Shown one piece after another: positions 26,552 to 35,902 of a stretch of DNA of 64,000 nucleotides. Each line of letters begins with the position of its first letter. The stretch's first letter is position 1. The DNA comes from Hydrogenophaga sp. SL48. GTDB lineage: Bacteria; Pseudomonadota; Gammaproteobacteria; Burkholderiales; Burkholderiaceae_C. The DNA is taken from positions 1,178,001 through 1,242,000 of the forward strand of contig NZ_CP063400.1 of the NCBI RefSeq assembly GCF_021729865.1. The letters run 5' to 3'. A model generated the notes under the pieces. It was not told the origin of the DNA. It made no database searches and worked only from the letters and a program-made list of their open reading frames with translations. Position numbers and translations under genes: made by a program.

Positions 26552-28053
26552 CAAGGAGTTCCTTCATAGAAAATTTTCCACTGGTCGCTTTCGCGTGCCC
26601 AGTATTGCCGACGGGTCACGCCTCGGCTCTGGCCTTGCGCCACCTCGCCGAACGTCACCACCATGGTGTCCTCACTGTCTTGCCAACGCAGCATGGACAC
26701 GTCCTTGAGCTGCAGTTCGCGTGGCCCTTTGGCTCCACGCACCTCAGATTCCATGCGGCTCCACCATTCGGTGGGTTCTTTGCCAGGGTTCTGGAAGCGG
26801 CTTGAGTAAAAGTCCTTGAGTCGGTCGACTTGCCCGTCGCTTTTCGCCGTGCGCCACGATTCAAGAGAAGCTTCGAAGAGCTTCCTGTCGGCATCCAGCG
26901 CGTCAGGTTGCACCCACCGCAGTTCAGGGGCGATCACCACCGGGGTGGTTCGGATCTGAATGGTCGAAAGCAGTTTTTCCAGATCCGGATTCGACAACAC
27001 CACGCAGCCATCCGACGCTTGTGGCGCGCGCACAAACTGCTCTTTGGGGGTCCCGTGCAACCAGATGCCGCTCCCCGTCTTGCCGCGCTGCATGTCGAGC
27101 GGATTGGGGTAGTTGATCGGCAGCGCACCCACCCCGTACAGGTCGGGCAGGTTGTCTGGGTTGAGGTTGCTGGTGATGTAGTACACGCCGAGCGGCGTGC
27201 GCTTGTCGCCTTCCACCACCTTCTCGATGCCCGACAGACCCACTGAAATGTAGAAGTCTCCCAGCAGTTTCAACCGAGGCGGGGGCGCAATCCTGCCTCC
27301 AGAGGCCGACGGCGTCTGGTTTTCAAACAGGTACAACCTGGATCGCGACGCGTCCACCGCAATGGCATGACGGCTCTGCGAAGACAGGGCAAGGAACTGG
27401 GTTGGCACGCTGCCCTCGGGTGGGCGCTCGGTGAGCGCGCTCAGCCGGCGGCGAGACTCCTCGCGAAGCACAGCCAGCTGTTGGGCCGCTGCCTGGGCTT
27501 TGGTGTCTGGCACATCGCCCAGTTGGCGAACTGGACGCATCTGCAGGCTCAACAGGTCGCCGTGAACCAGATGGGCGAGATGAAAGTTGGGGTGGTCACG
27601 CACCAGCTTGTCGGTCTTGACCAGCGCCTCCCGGTGCTTCCCTTGGCTGATCAGCCGATACACATCGATCAGCCGTGCTTCAGCCTGCCCCAGAAGTGGT
27701 GCAACTCTTGCGAGCCCTTCATTCGACAGGCTTTGGGTCTGAAGGCCTGAAGGCACAGGCGCTTGGCCGATCGACGGTGTCGCGCCTTGCACCTTGGCCA
27801 GCGTGCTGTCCAGCAAAGTGGGGGATGTGGTGGCAGAAGAGGACAGCGTGTCTGCGCTGAACTCCAGCGAGTCCAGGGCTGGGCTTGGGGACACATCGCG
27901 TGCCACGAAAGCCGAGAACAAGAGCCAAGCAGCCACCGTTGCGCCCAAGGCCACGGATCCCATGAACCACCGCGGGACACCGCTGGGGCCGTTGGTCAGG
28001 TAGGCGGTCGGGATGCTGGCGTACCCTCGCTGAAAAAACCGCCGACCGGCCAT
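26551..28053 (-). CDS. L,D-transpeptidase family protein (YkuD domain) with C-terminal NTF2-like domain
   Basis: 500 aa. One N-terminal membrane anchor (about 30-51), a helical TPR-like linker, then a YkuD domain from about residue 230 (AIAVDASRSRLYLFENQ). The catalytic stretch is HGTP, then about 15 residues later SDGCVVLS with the nucleophile Cys. The last about 110 residues form a SnoaL/NTF2-like module (ESWRTAKSDGQVDRLKDFYS to QWKIFYEGTP). It probably modifies peptidoglycan or anchors proteins in the periplasm. Start and stop overlap both neighbours. Confidence 0.9.
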   Translation of the reverse strand: MAGRRFFQRGYASIPTAYLTNGPSGVPRWFMGSVALGATVAAWLLFSAFVARDVSPSPALDSLEFSADTLSSSATTSPTLLDSTLAKVQGATPSIGQAPVPSGLQTQSLSNEGLARVAPLLGQAEARLIDVYRLISQGKHREALVKTDKLVRDHPNFHLAHLVHGDLLSLQMRPVRQLGDVPDTKAQAAAQQLAVLREESRRRLSALTERPPEGSVPTQFLALSSQSRHAIAVDASRSRLYLFENQTPSASGGRIAPPPRLKLLGDFYISVGLSGIEKVVEGDKRTPLGVYYITSNLNPDNLPDLYGVGALPINYPNPLDMQRGKTGSGIWLHGTPKEQFVRAPQASDGCVVLSNPDLEKLLSTIQIRTTPVVIAPELRWVQPDALDADRKLFEASLESWRTAKSDGQVDRLKDFYSSRFQNPGKEPTEWWSRMESEVRGAKGPRELQLKDVSMLRWQDSEDTMVVTFGEVAQGQSRGVTRRQYWARESDQWKIFYEGTP

Positions 28054-29105
28054 CAGGAGCCTGTGGATTCGCGCACGATCAGCCAGCGATTGCCACTCTT
28101 GACCATGTCCAATGTCTTGCGGCTGGTCACGCTGAGCGAATCGGATGTGTAGTCCTGTTTGAAGCGGGCAGAGGCGCGGTCTCCCGTGACCGACACAGTG
28201 ACATCGCTCACGTCCACGTCGATGCGGTTGCGGGGCATGATGCGCGCCTTTCGGTCGGCTTCCCAGGCGCTGCGTGACTGACCACCAGGTGGTGTGAAGT
28301 TGCTGGCGTATGCGCCCAGATAACCGGTCATGTTCTTGCTGGCCCAGGCTTTGGCCCAGGCCTGAACAGCCGCTTCGACATCGGCCTGCTGGGCATTGCC
28401 ACCTGCGGGTGCGGGTGTTGCAGCGGCTGGCGGCGTTGCAGCGGCTGGCGCTGCAACTGGCGCCTTGGTGGCAACGGTCGCCGGTGCCGTCACAGAGGTG
28501 GTGGGCTTGACCCCTTTGGGATCGACGGCAAAAAGGTTGCGGATCAAACTCAGCTTGGGAGCGACCGCAGGGTTTCCTGCGTCGAGCTGCAGTGCCTTGC
28601 TGTAGGCCTGGCTGGCCAGCTTGGCGTACACATCGCCCAGGTTCTCGTGGGCGGTGGCGTAGCTGGGATTGGTCCGGATGGCCATTTCCAGCGCTGCTCG
28701 TGCCTTGTCGAACTGACTCTGGCCCGCGTAGAGCACGGCCAAGTTGTTGTAAGGTTCGGGCAGCTCAGGGAAGTCTTCCGTCAGCTTGGAGAAGGTGGCG
28801 ATGGCCTCGGTGGGCTTGCCTCCCTCGGTCTGGATCACACCCTTGATGAAGCGCATCTGCGGATCACGCGGTTTGCCCGCAAGGTACTGATCCACCTTGC
28901 TGAGCGCTTCGGTCAGTTGGCCGGCACGCATCAGGCGGTTGACCTCGGCATAGTCGTCCGCTTGCGCCATGACGACGGGCGAGGCCAAGGCGGCGGACAC
29001 CGCCACCGACAGTGCCATCAGGCGAAGTGGAGCCGTGACCCGAAAGTGTGCAAGGCCACGGACGGACGGGGTCAGGGCAGAGGGTGTTTTCATGGGGTGG
29101 ATCAT
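28053..29105 (-). CDS. exported TPR-repeat protein with C-terminal NTF2-like domain
   Basis: 350 aa from ATG 29105, preceded by GAGG. The signal peptide ends near residue 48 (ASPVVMAQA). TPR units follow (EALSKVDQYLAGKPRDPQMR, PELPEPYNNLAVLYAGQSQF, ATAHENLGDVYAKLA), then an Ala/Pro/Thr linker. The C-terminal about 110 residues (AVQAWAKAWASKNMTGYLGA to NRWLIVRESTGS) resemble the C-terminal module of the adjacent L,D-transpeptidase. TGATG overlap with that gene suggests a functional pair in the periplasm. Confidence 0.87.
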   Translation of the reverse strand: MIHPMKTPSALTPSVRGLAHFRVTAPLRLMALSVAVSAALASPVVMAQADDYAEVNRLMRAGQLTEALSKVDQYLAGKPRDPQMRFIKGVIQTEGGKPTEAIATFSKLTEDFPELPEPYNNLAVLYAGQSQFDKARAALEMAIRTNPSYATAHENLGDVYAKLASQAYSKALQLDAGNPAVAPKLSLIRNLFAVDPKGVKPTTSVTAPATVATKAPVAAPAAATPPAAATPAPAGGNAQQADVEAAVQAWAKAWASKNMTGYLGAYASNFTPPGGQSRSAWEADRKARIMPRNRIDVDVSDVTVSVTGDRASARFKQDYTSDSLSVTSRKTLDMVKSGNRWLIVRESTGS

Positions 29106-29161
29106 GTGACCTCAGATGGCGAAACCAGCAAACCGAAGGCCCGAGAGGGTCTGTCGACAAG

Positions 29162-29190
29162 ACTATAGCGCTCCAGCTGAAGCGGTTGAA
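29162..29190 (-). promoter_or_regulatory. candidate promoter of the TPR/L,D-transpeptidase/ppi operon
   Basis: TTCAAC and TATAGT spaced 17 nt on the minus strand, about 57 nt before the ATG. A TATACT on the plus strand at 29206-29211 may serve the divergent cysS, so the two promoters would overlap. Motif match is only moderate. Confidence 0.4.
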
Positions 29191-29394
29191 TTGCAACAGG
29201 CTGGCTATACTGACGCATTGTATCTGAGGGTACTTGCCCAATAGGTGGTCGCTGGCGCCACGGCGGGCCTCGTCTGAACACCCACTCCCCCTTGTTCTTC
29301 TGCTCCAGATTTCCTCGTTTGGGCGGTTTTTGAGCGCTCTGCTGGCTTCATTCGGTTGTGGTCGGTTCAACGTGTTTCTGGTGACGTTTTCTTC

Positions 29395-30780
29395 ATGACT
29401 TTGCGTATTTTCAACACCCTGTCGCGCAGCATCGAGCCATTTGCGCCCTTGGAGCCCGGTCACGTCCGCATGTATGTGTGTGGCATGACCATCTACGACC
29501 TGTGCCACATCGGACACGCCCGGATGATGATGGCGTTTGACGTGGTGCAGCGCTGGCTCAGGGTCAGCGGTTACCGCGTGACCTATGTGCGCAACATCAC
29601 CGACATCGACGACAAGATCATCAAGCGGGCGGTGGAGCGGGGCATCACGCTGCGCGCGCTGACCGACGAGATGACCCTCGCAATGCACGAAGACATCGCC
29701 CAGCTCGGAATCGAACCCCCCAGCCTCGAACCGAGGGCCACCGAATACGTGCCACAGATGCTCGCGTTGATCGAGCGGTTGAAAGCAAAGGGGCTGGCCT
29801 ATCAGGCAGAGAACGGCGATGTGAATTACGCCGTTCGCAGGTTCGAGGGCTACGGCAAGTTGTCCGGCAAGTCCCTCGATGACCTGCGGGCGGGCGAACG
29901 CGTGGCGGTCGCCGGCGACAAGAGCGACCCTTTGGACTTTGTCTTGTGGAAGTCCTCCAAGCCGGATGAACCGGAAGAGGCGCGCTGGGCGAGTGCGTTC
30001 GGACCGGGTAGGCCGGGGTGGCACATCGAGTGCTCTGCCATGTGCAGCGCGACGCTCGGCGAGACGTTTGACATCCACGGCGGCGGTGCCGATCTCCAGT
30101 TTCCGCACCACGAGAACGAGATCGCTCAGTCGGAAGGCGCGACCGGTCAGCCGCTGGCCCGCTTCTGGATGCACAACGGCTTTGTAAGGGTGGACAACGA
30201 GAAGATGTCCAAGAGCCTGGGCAACTTTTTCACCATCCGCGAGGTGTTGGAAAAATACGATGCCGAGACGGTGCGGTTCTTCATTCTTCGTGCCCATTAC
30301 CGCAGTGCGCTGAACTACAGCGATGTGCACCTTGACGACGCCCGGGGAGCGCTCAAGCGCCTTTACACCGCGCTGACTCAAGCCCCGACCGGCCCGCTTG
30401 CGCAGATCGATTGGGACCAGCCATTTGCCGCTCGTTTTCGCGCCGCCATGGACGAGGACTTTGGCACACCCGAGGCGGTGGCCGTGCTGTTCGATCTGGC
30501 GACCGAGGTCAACCGCAGCAAGGACGCACAGCTCGCTGGTCTGCTCAAGGCGCTGGGCGGTGTGCTGGGCCTGTTGCAGCAGGATCCGCAGGCTTACCTG
30601 AAATCGGGAGGTGCTTCCGAAGGGCTGGACGAAACCCGAATCCAGTCGCTTATGGTCGAACGTGCTGCGGCCAAGGCCACGAAGAATTTTGCAGAAGCCG
30701 ACCGGATTCGCCAGGAGCTCCTGGTCCAGGGTGTGGTACTCAAAGATGGTCCTACGGGCACCACCTGGGAGCGCAGTTGA
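29395..30780 (+). CDS. cysS: cysteinyl-tRNA synthetase
   Basis: 461 aa from ATG 29395 ([10 protein letters not shown]), the usual start; the frame is open upstream. Class I signatures are HIGH (CHIGHARMM, with zinc ligand Cys29 nearby) and KMSKS ([12 protein letters not shown]). WHIECSAMC and [14 protein letters not shown] provide the other zinc ligands and the adenylate pocket. It ends in the C-terminal DALR helical domain. It overlaps the next gene by one base (TGATG). Confidence 0.97.
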   Translation: MTLRIFNTLSRSIEPFAPLEPGHVRMYVCGMTIYDLCHIGHARMMMAFDVVQRWLRVSGYRVTYVRNITDIDDKIIKRAVERGITLRALTDEMTLAMHEDIAQLGIEPPSLEPRATEYVPQMLALIERLKAKGLAYQAENGDVNYAVRRFEGYGKLSGKSLDDLRAGERVAVAGDKSDPLDFVLWKSSKPDEPEEARWASAFGPGRPGWHIECSAMCSATLGETFDIHGGGADLQFPHHENEIAQSEGATGQPLARFWMHNGFVRVDNEKMSKSLGNFFTIREVLEKYDAETVRFFILRAHYRSALNYSDVHLDDARGALKRLYTALTQAPTGPLAQIDWDQPFAARFRAAMDEDFGTPEAVAVLFDLATEVNRSKDAQLAGLLKALGGVLGLLQQDPQAYLKSGGASEGLDETRIQSLMVERAAAKATKNFAEADRIRQELLVQGVVLKDGPTGTTWERS

Positions 30781-31430
30781 TGGCTTCTTCCGTTTTGCCC
30801 GACGTCGGTCCGGAGGCGCCAGAGTACTGGCAAGAGGCCTGCCGCCACCTCATGAAGCGCGACCGGGTGATGAAAAAGCTCATCCCTTCACACGCCGGTG
30901 TGAGCCTGCAGTCGCGCGGTGATGCCTTCGTCACGCTCGCGCGGAGCATCGTCGGCCAGCAGATTTCGGTGAAAGCGGCGCAATCGGTCTGGGACCGCTT
31001 TGCCCTGTTGCCGAAAAAAATGGTGCCAGCCCAGGTGCTCAAGCTCAAGGTGGATGACATGCGCGCAGCCGGCCTCTCGGCGCGCAAGGTTGAGTACCTT
31101 GTGGATCTTGCGCTGCACTTCGCCAACGACCAGGTGCACGTGAGTGCATGGGCCGAAATGGACGATGAGGCCATCATCGCCGAGCTGGTCGCCATTCGGG
31201 GCATTGGTCGCTGGACGGCCGAGATGTTCCTGATCTTTCACCTGATGCGGCCCAATGTGCTGCCGCTGGACGACATCGGTCTGCAGAACGGCATCAGTCG
31301 TGCTTACTTTTCGGGTGAGCCCGTGAGCCGCAGCGAGATTCGCGAAGTGGCCGCTTCCTGGGCGCCTTTCTGCAGCGTCGCCACTTGGTATATTTGGCGC
31401 TCGCTGGACCCGCTGCCGGTCAGCTACTGA
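30780..31430 (+). CDS. DNA-3-methyladenine glycosylase (AlkA/HhH-GPD family)
   Basis: 216 aa. Helix-hairpin-helix GPD glycosylase: [18 protein letters not shown], the HhH motif in [18 protein letters not shown], and the catalytic Asp in [11 protein letters not shown]. It excises alkylated purines in base excision repair. It lacks the N-terminal AlkA domain, so it is the short form common in betaproteobacteria. ATG overlaps the cysS stop. Confidence 0.92.
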   Translation: MASSVLPDVGPEAPEYWQEACRHLMKRDRVMKKLIPSHAGVSLQSRGDAFVTLARSIVGQQISVKAAQSVWDRFALLPKKMVPAQVLKLKVDDMRAAGLSARKVEYLVDLALHFANDQVHVSAWAEMDDEAIIAELVAIRGIGRWTAEMFLIFHLMRPNVLPLDDIGLQNGISRAYFSGEPVSRSEIREVAASWAPFCSVATWYIWRSLDPLPVSY

Positions 31431-31474
31431 AACGTCACAGGACGTCGTTCGAACAAGACCAAAGGAGTCACACC

Positions 31475-32464
31475 TTGGCTAAAAGAAATTTTCTCGACTT
31501 CGAGCAACCCATTGCCGAACTCGAAAGCAAGATCGAAGAACTGCGTTATGTGCAAACCGAATCTGCGGTGGACATTTCGGCAGAAATTGAACAGCTGTCG
31601 GGCAAGAGCCTGCAGCTCACCAAAGACATCTACAGCAATCTCACGCCGTGGCAGATCACCAAGATCGCCCGGCACCAGGACAGGCCCTACACGCTGGACT
31701 ATGTGCGCGAGATCTTCACGCACTTCCAGGAGCTGCATGGTGACAGGCACTTCTCCGATGACCTGAGCATCGTGGGTGGCCTGGCCCGGTTCAATGGCCA
31801 GCCCTGCATGGTGCTGGGGCACCAGAAAGGCCGAGACACCAAGGAGCGGGGTCTGCGCAACTTCGGCATGACCAAGCCTGAGGGCTACCGCAAGGCGCTG
31901 CGCCTGATGAAGCTGGCCGAAAAATTCAAGCTGCCCGTGTTCACCTTCGTGGACACGCCGGGCGCTTATCCCGGCATTGACGCCGAAGAGCGCGGCCAGT
32001 CCGAAGCCATCGGCCGCAACATCTTCGAGATGGCGCAGCTGGAAGTGCCCATCATCTCCACCATCATCGGTGAGGGCGGTTCGGGTGGAGCGCTGGCCAT
32101 TTCGGTGGCCGATCAGGTGCTGATGCTGCAGTACTCGGTGTACTCGGTGATCAGCCCCGAGGGTTGCGCCTCCATTCTCTGGAAAACCAGCGACCGCGCC
32201 AGCGACGCCGCCGACGCGCTGGGCATCACCGCGCACCGCCTCAAGGCGCTGGGACTGGTGGACAAGATCGTGAACGAGCCGGTGGGCGGCGCTCACCGCG
32301 ACCACGGTCAGATGGCGGCTTTTCTCAAACGCGCGCTGGGCGACGCCTGGCGCCAGCTGGCCGATCTCAAGGTCAAGGAACTGGTGGACCGCCGCTACGC
32401 GCGACTCAACAGCTACGGCCGCTACACCGACACCAAGGCCGACAGCAAGCCTGAAAAGCGCTGA
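31475..32464 (+). CDS. accA: acetyl-CoA carboxylase carboxyltransferase, alpha subunit
   Basis: 329 aa starting at TTG 31475, which has AAAGGAG at 7 nt; the protein then begins with the family's N-terminus ([19 protein letters not shown]). A longer frame from 31385 lacks such a site. The crotonase-fold signatures are present: [43 protein letters not shown]. With AccD it transfers CO2 from carboxybiotin to acetyl-CoA in fatty acid synthesis. Confidence 0.96.
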   Translation: MAKRNFLDFEQPIAELESKIEELRYVQTESAVDISAEIEQLSGKSLQLTKDIYSNLTPWQITKIARHQDRPYTLDYVREIFTHFQELHGDRHFSDDLSIVGGLARFNGQPCMVLGHQKGRDTKERGLRNFGMTKPEGYRKALRLMKLAEKFKLPVFTFVDTPGAYPGIDAEERGQSEAIGRNIFEMAQLEVPIISTIIGEGGSGGALAISVADQVLMLQYSVYSVISPEGCASILWKTSDRASDAADALGITAHRLKALGLVDKIVNEPVGGAHRDHGQMAAFLKRALGDAWRQLADLKVKELVDRRYARLNSYGRYTDTKADSKPEKR

Positions 32465-32465
32465 C

Positions 32466-33458
32466 GTGACCTCCGGCGGGCCGGTGCCCAATCCCTGCGG
32501 GCCGGCGTTGGCCCGATGGAGCGTCCGCTGGCAGCCCCTTTTTTCCGGCCCCATCGCAGTGGCCTACAGCGCGGGGCCCGACTCCACGGCTTTGCTGCTT
32601 GCCGCGCACGAGCGATGGCCTGGCCAGGTGATCGCCCTGCATGTTCACCACGGCCTGCAGGTCGCCGCCGACGATTTCGAATCGCGGGGCCGTGTTGTCT
32701 GTGAAAGGCTGGGCATTCCTTTTTCATCGAACCGCGTGCAGGCGGTGCACGAAGCAGGTCAGAGCCCCGAAGACGCTGCGCGTCAGAAGCGCTACCGTGC
32801 ATTGGCCAGCATGGCGCAGGAGGTGGGTGCCGCATGCGTGCTGCTGGGGCAACACGCCGACGACCAGGCCGAGACGCTGATGCTGGCGTTGAGCCGCGGA
32901 GCCGGCTTGCCGGGGCTGGCGGCGATGGCCGAACGGTTTGAGAGGCACTCAGTGATGTTTGGCCGTCCCTTGCTCGGACTGCCGTCACGGGTGCTGCGCG
33001 AGTGGTTGCAGACCCATGGTCATGTCTTTGTGGACGACCCGAGCAACACCGACCAGCGCTACACCCGCAACCGCATTCGCGCGCTTCTGCTGCCGGCCTG
33101 GGAGGCCTGTTTTCCTGGTTTTCGCCCCATGCTGGCCCGCAGCGCCCGACATGCCGCTCAGGCGCAGAGTCTGCTGGACGATCTGGCACGCATCGACATG
33201 GTGCAGACCGGTGCGCCGCCTGCCATCCAGGGGCTGCAGGCTCTGAGCCGCGAGCGCCAGGCCAACGTGCTGCGCCACTGGTTGCGCAGCAGCTTCGGGG
33301 CGGCCGCCAGCACCGTTCAACTGGACGAACTGCTCGACCAGGTCGCCGATTGCACCACCCGCGGCCATCGCATCCGGATCAAGGTGGCCAGCGGATTTGT
33401 GACCCGCGAGGGCGAGTGCCTGGTGTTTGTCTCGCCCGACAACACCCCGCCGATATAA
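32466..33458 (+). CDS. tilS: tRNA(Ile)-lysidine synthase
   Basis: 330 aa from GTG 32466, one base after accA. It is an N-type PP-loop ATPase that makes lysidine at C34 of tRNA-Ile(CAU). The PP-loop reads SAGPDST at residues 35-41, where most family members have SGGxDS, so the first Gly is Ala. Other family features are intact: HVHHGL, ARQKRYRAL, GQHADDQAETLMLALSRGAG, RPLLGLPSRVLREWL and DDPSNTDQRYTRNRIR. It is short at the C-terminus compared with E. coli TilS, as usual in this group. Confidence 0.94.
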   Translation: MTSGGPVPNPCGPALARWSVRWQPLFSGPIAVAYSAGPDSTALLLAAHERWPGQVIALHVHHGLQVAADDFESRGRVVCERLGIPFSSNRVQAVHEAGQSPEDAARQKRYRALASMAQEVGAACVLLGQHADDQAETLMLALSRGAGLPGLAAMAERFERHSVMFGRPLLGLPSRVLREWLQTHGHVFVDDPSNTDQRYTRNRIRALLLPAWEACFPGFRPMLARSARHAAQAQSLLDDLARIDMVQTGAPPAIQGLQALSRERQANVLRHWLRSSFGAAASTVQLDELLDQVADCTTRGHRIRIKVASGFVTREGECLVFVSPDNTPPI

Positions 33459-33459
33459 T
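33454..33459 (+). promoter_or_regulatory. candidate -10 element for lysC
   Basis: A perfect TATAAT sits at the very end of tilS, 99 nt before the lysC ATG. No good -35 lies at 17 nt; TTGTCT is 21 nt away. The sequence rests partly in the coding region and may be chance. Confidence 0.3.
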
Positions 33460-33558
33460 TCCAAGGCTTTGCCGGGTGGATCTGATGGTCCTCCGGTGAC
33501 GTCCGCAAGGCCTCGCGTTGCGGTCATTTCAATCACTCTTCCAACCTCGTCCAAACCG

Positions 33559-34839
33559 ATGGCTTTGATCGTTCACAAGTACGGCGGTACCTCCATGGGG
33601 TCCACCGAGCGCATCCGCAACGTGGCCAAGCGCGTGGCCAAGTGGCACAGGGCCGGACACCAGATGGTGGTGGTGCCAAGTGCCATGAGCGGCGAAACCA
33701 ACCGCCTGCTGGGTCTGGCCAAGGAGCTGGCCCCGAGCAAGACCGACAGCGCTTACGGACGCGAACTCGACATGCTGGCCGCCACCGGCGAGCAGGCTTC
33801 TTCGGCCCTGCTGGCGATCGCGCTGCAGGCCGAAGGCATGCAGTCGGTGAGCTACGCCGGCTGGCAGGTGCCGATCAAGACCAACAGCGCGTTCACCAAG
33901 GCACGCATCGAATCGATCGACGACGTGCGGGTGCGCGCCGACCTGGACGCCGGCAAGGTGGTGATCGTCACCGGCTTCCAGGGCGTGGACCCGGACGGCA
34001 ACATCACCACGCTCGGCCGTGGAGGCAGTGACACCTCCGCCGTGGCGGTGGCCGCAGCGCTGAAGGCGGCCGAATGCCTGATCTACACCGACGTGGACGG
34101 CGTTTACACGACCGACCCGCGTGTGGTGCCCGAAGCGCGCCGCCTCTTGCGCGTGAGCTTTGAAGAGATGCTGGAAATGGCCAGCATGGGCAGCAAGGTG
34201 CTGCAGATCCGCTCGGTGGAATTCGCCGGCAAGTACAAAGTGCCCCTGCGCGTGCTCTCCAGCTTCACGCCCTGGGACATCGACCTGAATGAAGAAGCCG
34301 CCTCCGGCACCCTGATCACTTTTGAGGAAGACGAACAAATGGAACAAGCCGTCGTTTCCGGCATTGCCTTCAACCGCGACGAAGCCAAGATCTCTGTGCT
34401 GGGCGTGCCCGACAAGCCCGGCATCGCCTACCAGATCCTGGGCGCGGTGGCCAACGCCAACATCGAAGTCGATGTGATCATCCAGAACCTGAGCAAGGAC
34501 GGCAAGACCGACTTCAGCTTCACGGTGCACCGCAACGATTTCCAGAAGGCCATGGACATGCTCAAGAGCACGGTTGTGCCCGAGCTGGGCGCGGCCGACG
34601 TGGTGGGTGATGCGCGCATCTGCAAGGTGAGCATCGTCGGCATCGGGATGCGCAGCCATGTGGGCGTGGCCAGCCGCATGTTCAAGTGCCTGAGCGACGA
34701 AGGCATCAACATCCAGATGATCTCCACCTCGGAAATCAAGACCTCGGTCGTGATCGACGAGAAGTACATGGAGCTGGCTGTGCGCGCGCTGCACCGCGAG
34801 TTCGATCTGGACCAGATGGCCGACAGCATCGCTGGTTGA
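33559..34839 (+). CDS. lysC: aspartate kinase
   Basis: 426 aa from ATG 33559 (MALIVHKYGGTSMGS). The kinase domain has KYGGTS, the TGFQGVDPDGNITTLGRGGSD loop and YTDVDGVYTTDPR. Two C-terminal ACT domains follow (ISVLGVPDKPGIAYQILG and VSIVGIGMRSHVGVASRMF), which normally bind lysine and/or threonine for feedback control. First enzyme of the lysine, methionine, threonine and diaminopimelate pathways. Confidence 0.97.
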   Translation: MALIVHKYGGTSMGSTERIRNVAKRVAKWHRAGHQMVVVPSAMSGETNRLLGLAKELAPSKTDSAYGRELDMLAATGEQASSALLAIALQAEGMQSVSYAGWQVPIKTNSAFTKARIESIDDVRVRADLDAGKVVIVTGFQGVDPDGNITTLGRGGSDTSAVAVAAALKAAECLIYTDVDGVYTTDPRVVPEARRLLRVSFEEMLEMASMGSKVLQIRSVEFAGKYKVPLRVLSSFTPWDIDLNEEAASGTLITFEEDEQMEQAVVSGIAFNRDEAKISVLGVPDKPGIAYQILGAVANANIEVDVIIQNLSKDGKTDFSFTVHRNDFQKAMDMLKSTVVPELGAADVVGDARICKVSIVGIGMRSHVGVASRMFKCLSDEGINIQMISTSEIKTSVVIDEKYMELAVRALHREFDLDQMADSIAG

Positions 34840-34898
34840 TTTCTTGCCTGCTTGGCGTGTCCGAAAGGACTTCAAGTTGAGGCATAATAAGAGGCTCT

Positions 34899-34991
34899 GG
34901 AGTGATGACCGAGTGGCCGAAGGTGCTCCCCTGCTAAGGGAGTATGGGGTGTAGAGCCTCATCGAGGGTTCGAATCCCTCTCGCTCCGCCA
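34899..34991 (+). tRNA. tRNA-Ser (anticodon GCU)
   Basis: Acceptor GGAGTGA pairs with TCGCTCC, followed by discriminator G and an encoded CCA. The anticodon stem CTCCC/GGGAG holds loop CTGCTAA, with GCT at 34933-34935. A long class II variable arm precedes the T arm GAGGG-TTCGAAT-CCCTC. It reads AGC/AGU codons. It begins 60 bp after lysC. Confidence 0.97.
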
Positions 34992-34998
34992 GTATGAC

Positions 34999-35029
34999 AA
35001 GGCTCCCACGCAAGTGGGGGCCTTTTGTC
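34999..35029 (+). terminator. Rho-independent terminator after tRNA-Ser
   Basis: Stem AAGGC-CCCAC with GTGGG-GCCTT (one unpaired base per side), loop GCAA, followed by TTTTGTCTTT. It starts 8 bp after the tRNA CCA. Confidence 0.85.
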
Positions 35030-35342
35030 TTTCTGGGCCCAGTGTTTTCGCGGGATTGCGGCCGGGTGCTCTTTCTCAGTGGTCGCTCTTGCGGCGGCAA
35101 TTTCGGCCCATGCCGCAGAACATTCTCAAACGGTAGTTTTCGGCGGGGTGAATCAGAGTGGCTCTTCCGTGGGATCGCTGGGAGGCCGTGTGAGAGGGGC
35201 TACCTCCGCCATCTTCAGGCAGGGACCGTCAGGTTGCTCTGTCGCTGAAGCCGGCACGGAGGGCCACAAGCGGCGCAACCACATCGCAAGGACAACCCTG
35301 CTATATTTGGTCGACCGTCCAAATATTTCGAGGTGCCCATGA
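35025..35342 (+). pseudogene. possible remnant of an exported-protein gene
   Basis: A frame opening at TTG 35025 encodes a convincing signal-peptide-like start (CSFSVVALAAAISAHAAEHS) followed by about 15 ordinary residues (TVVFGGVNQSGSSVG). It then becomes uncharacteristic and runs into the next gene's promoter. The start overlaps the tRNA terminator and has no ribosome site. I read it as the decayed 5' end of a gene, or as chance. Apart from this, the 309-bp gap 35030-35338 holds only the operator below. Confidence 0.2.
35303..35326. promoter_or_regulatory. TetR-type palindromic operator
   Basis: Arms ATATTTGG and CCAAATAT flank TCGACCGT. The TTTGG...CCAAA form resembles operators of TetR-family repressors. 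It overlaps a TATATT (-10 like) and lies 12-36 bp before the peroxiredoxin-like gene, whose downstream partner encodes a TetR regulator. Confidence 0.65.
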
Positions 35343-35902
35343 AGCGTCTGCAAGCCAACGATCTCGCTCCTGACCTTGTTGCCAGGGACTTTCTCGGTGT
35401 CCCTGTGGATCTGCCATCGTTGCGTGGGCGCAAAGTCATGCTGTCGTTCTATCGTTATGCGTCCTGCCCCCTGTGCAATCTGCGGATGCGCGATCTCATC
35501 CGCGGTTATGACGCTTGGGCAGCGCAGGGACTCAGCATGATTGCCGTGTTCCAGTCGCCAGCCTCTTCCATTTCCGAGCATGTGGGGCGCCAGGATGCTC
35601 CGTTTCCCATCGTTGCGGACCCGGCCATGGCGCTCTATCGCCTCTACCGCGTGGAACAGCGCTGGTCAGCGATGTTCACACCGTCCGTGCTCCTGAATGC
35701 GGCGCGTGCAATAGCGGCTGGCATGCTTCCGGGCCGCGTGGAGGGGCCTGCCCATCGCGTACCAGCGGATTTCTTGATTCGCGAAGACGGGGTGATCGAT
35801 CTTGCCTATTACGGCAGCGACGTGGGTGATCATTTGCCCCTGGATCAGCTTGAGCGCTGGCTTCATGCAGCGCCTGGGCCACTGCAGGGCACCGCAGCAT
35901 GA
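35339..35902 (+). CDS. peroxiredoxin-like (AhpC/TSA superfamily) protein
   Basis: 187 aa from ATG 35339, which has GAGG at 5 nt. Thioredoxin-fold peroxiredoxin-like core: LAPDLVARDFLGVPVDLPSL, MLSFYRYASCPLCNLRM with Cys43-x-x-Cys46, then PFPIVADPAMALYRLYRVE. The CxxC at the peroxidatic position separates it from typical Prx and suggests a disulfide reductase or peroxidase role. No signal peptide. It is the first gene of a two-gene cassette with a TetR regulator (ATGA overlap). Confidence 0.83.
   Translation: MKRLQANDLAPDLVARDFLGVPVDLPSLRGRKVMLSFYRYASCPLCNLRMRDLIRGYDAWAAQGLSMIAVFQSPASSISEHVGRQDAPFPIVADPAMALYRLYRVEQRWSAMFTPSVLLNAARAIAAGMLPGRVEGPAHRVPADFLIREDGVIDLAYYGSDVGDHLPLDQLERWLHAAPGPLQGTAA

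Noticed and set aside
31424..32554. A 376-codon minus-strand frame over accA
   Set aside because: Antisense shadow of an unmistakable accA; His/Val-rich translation without motifs.
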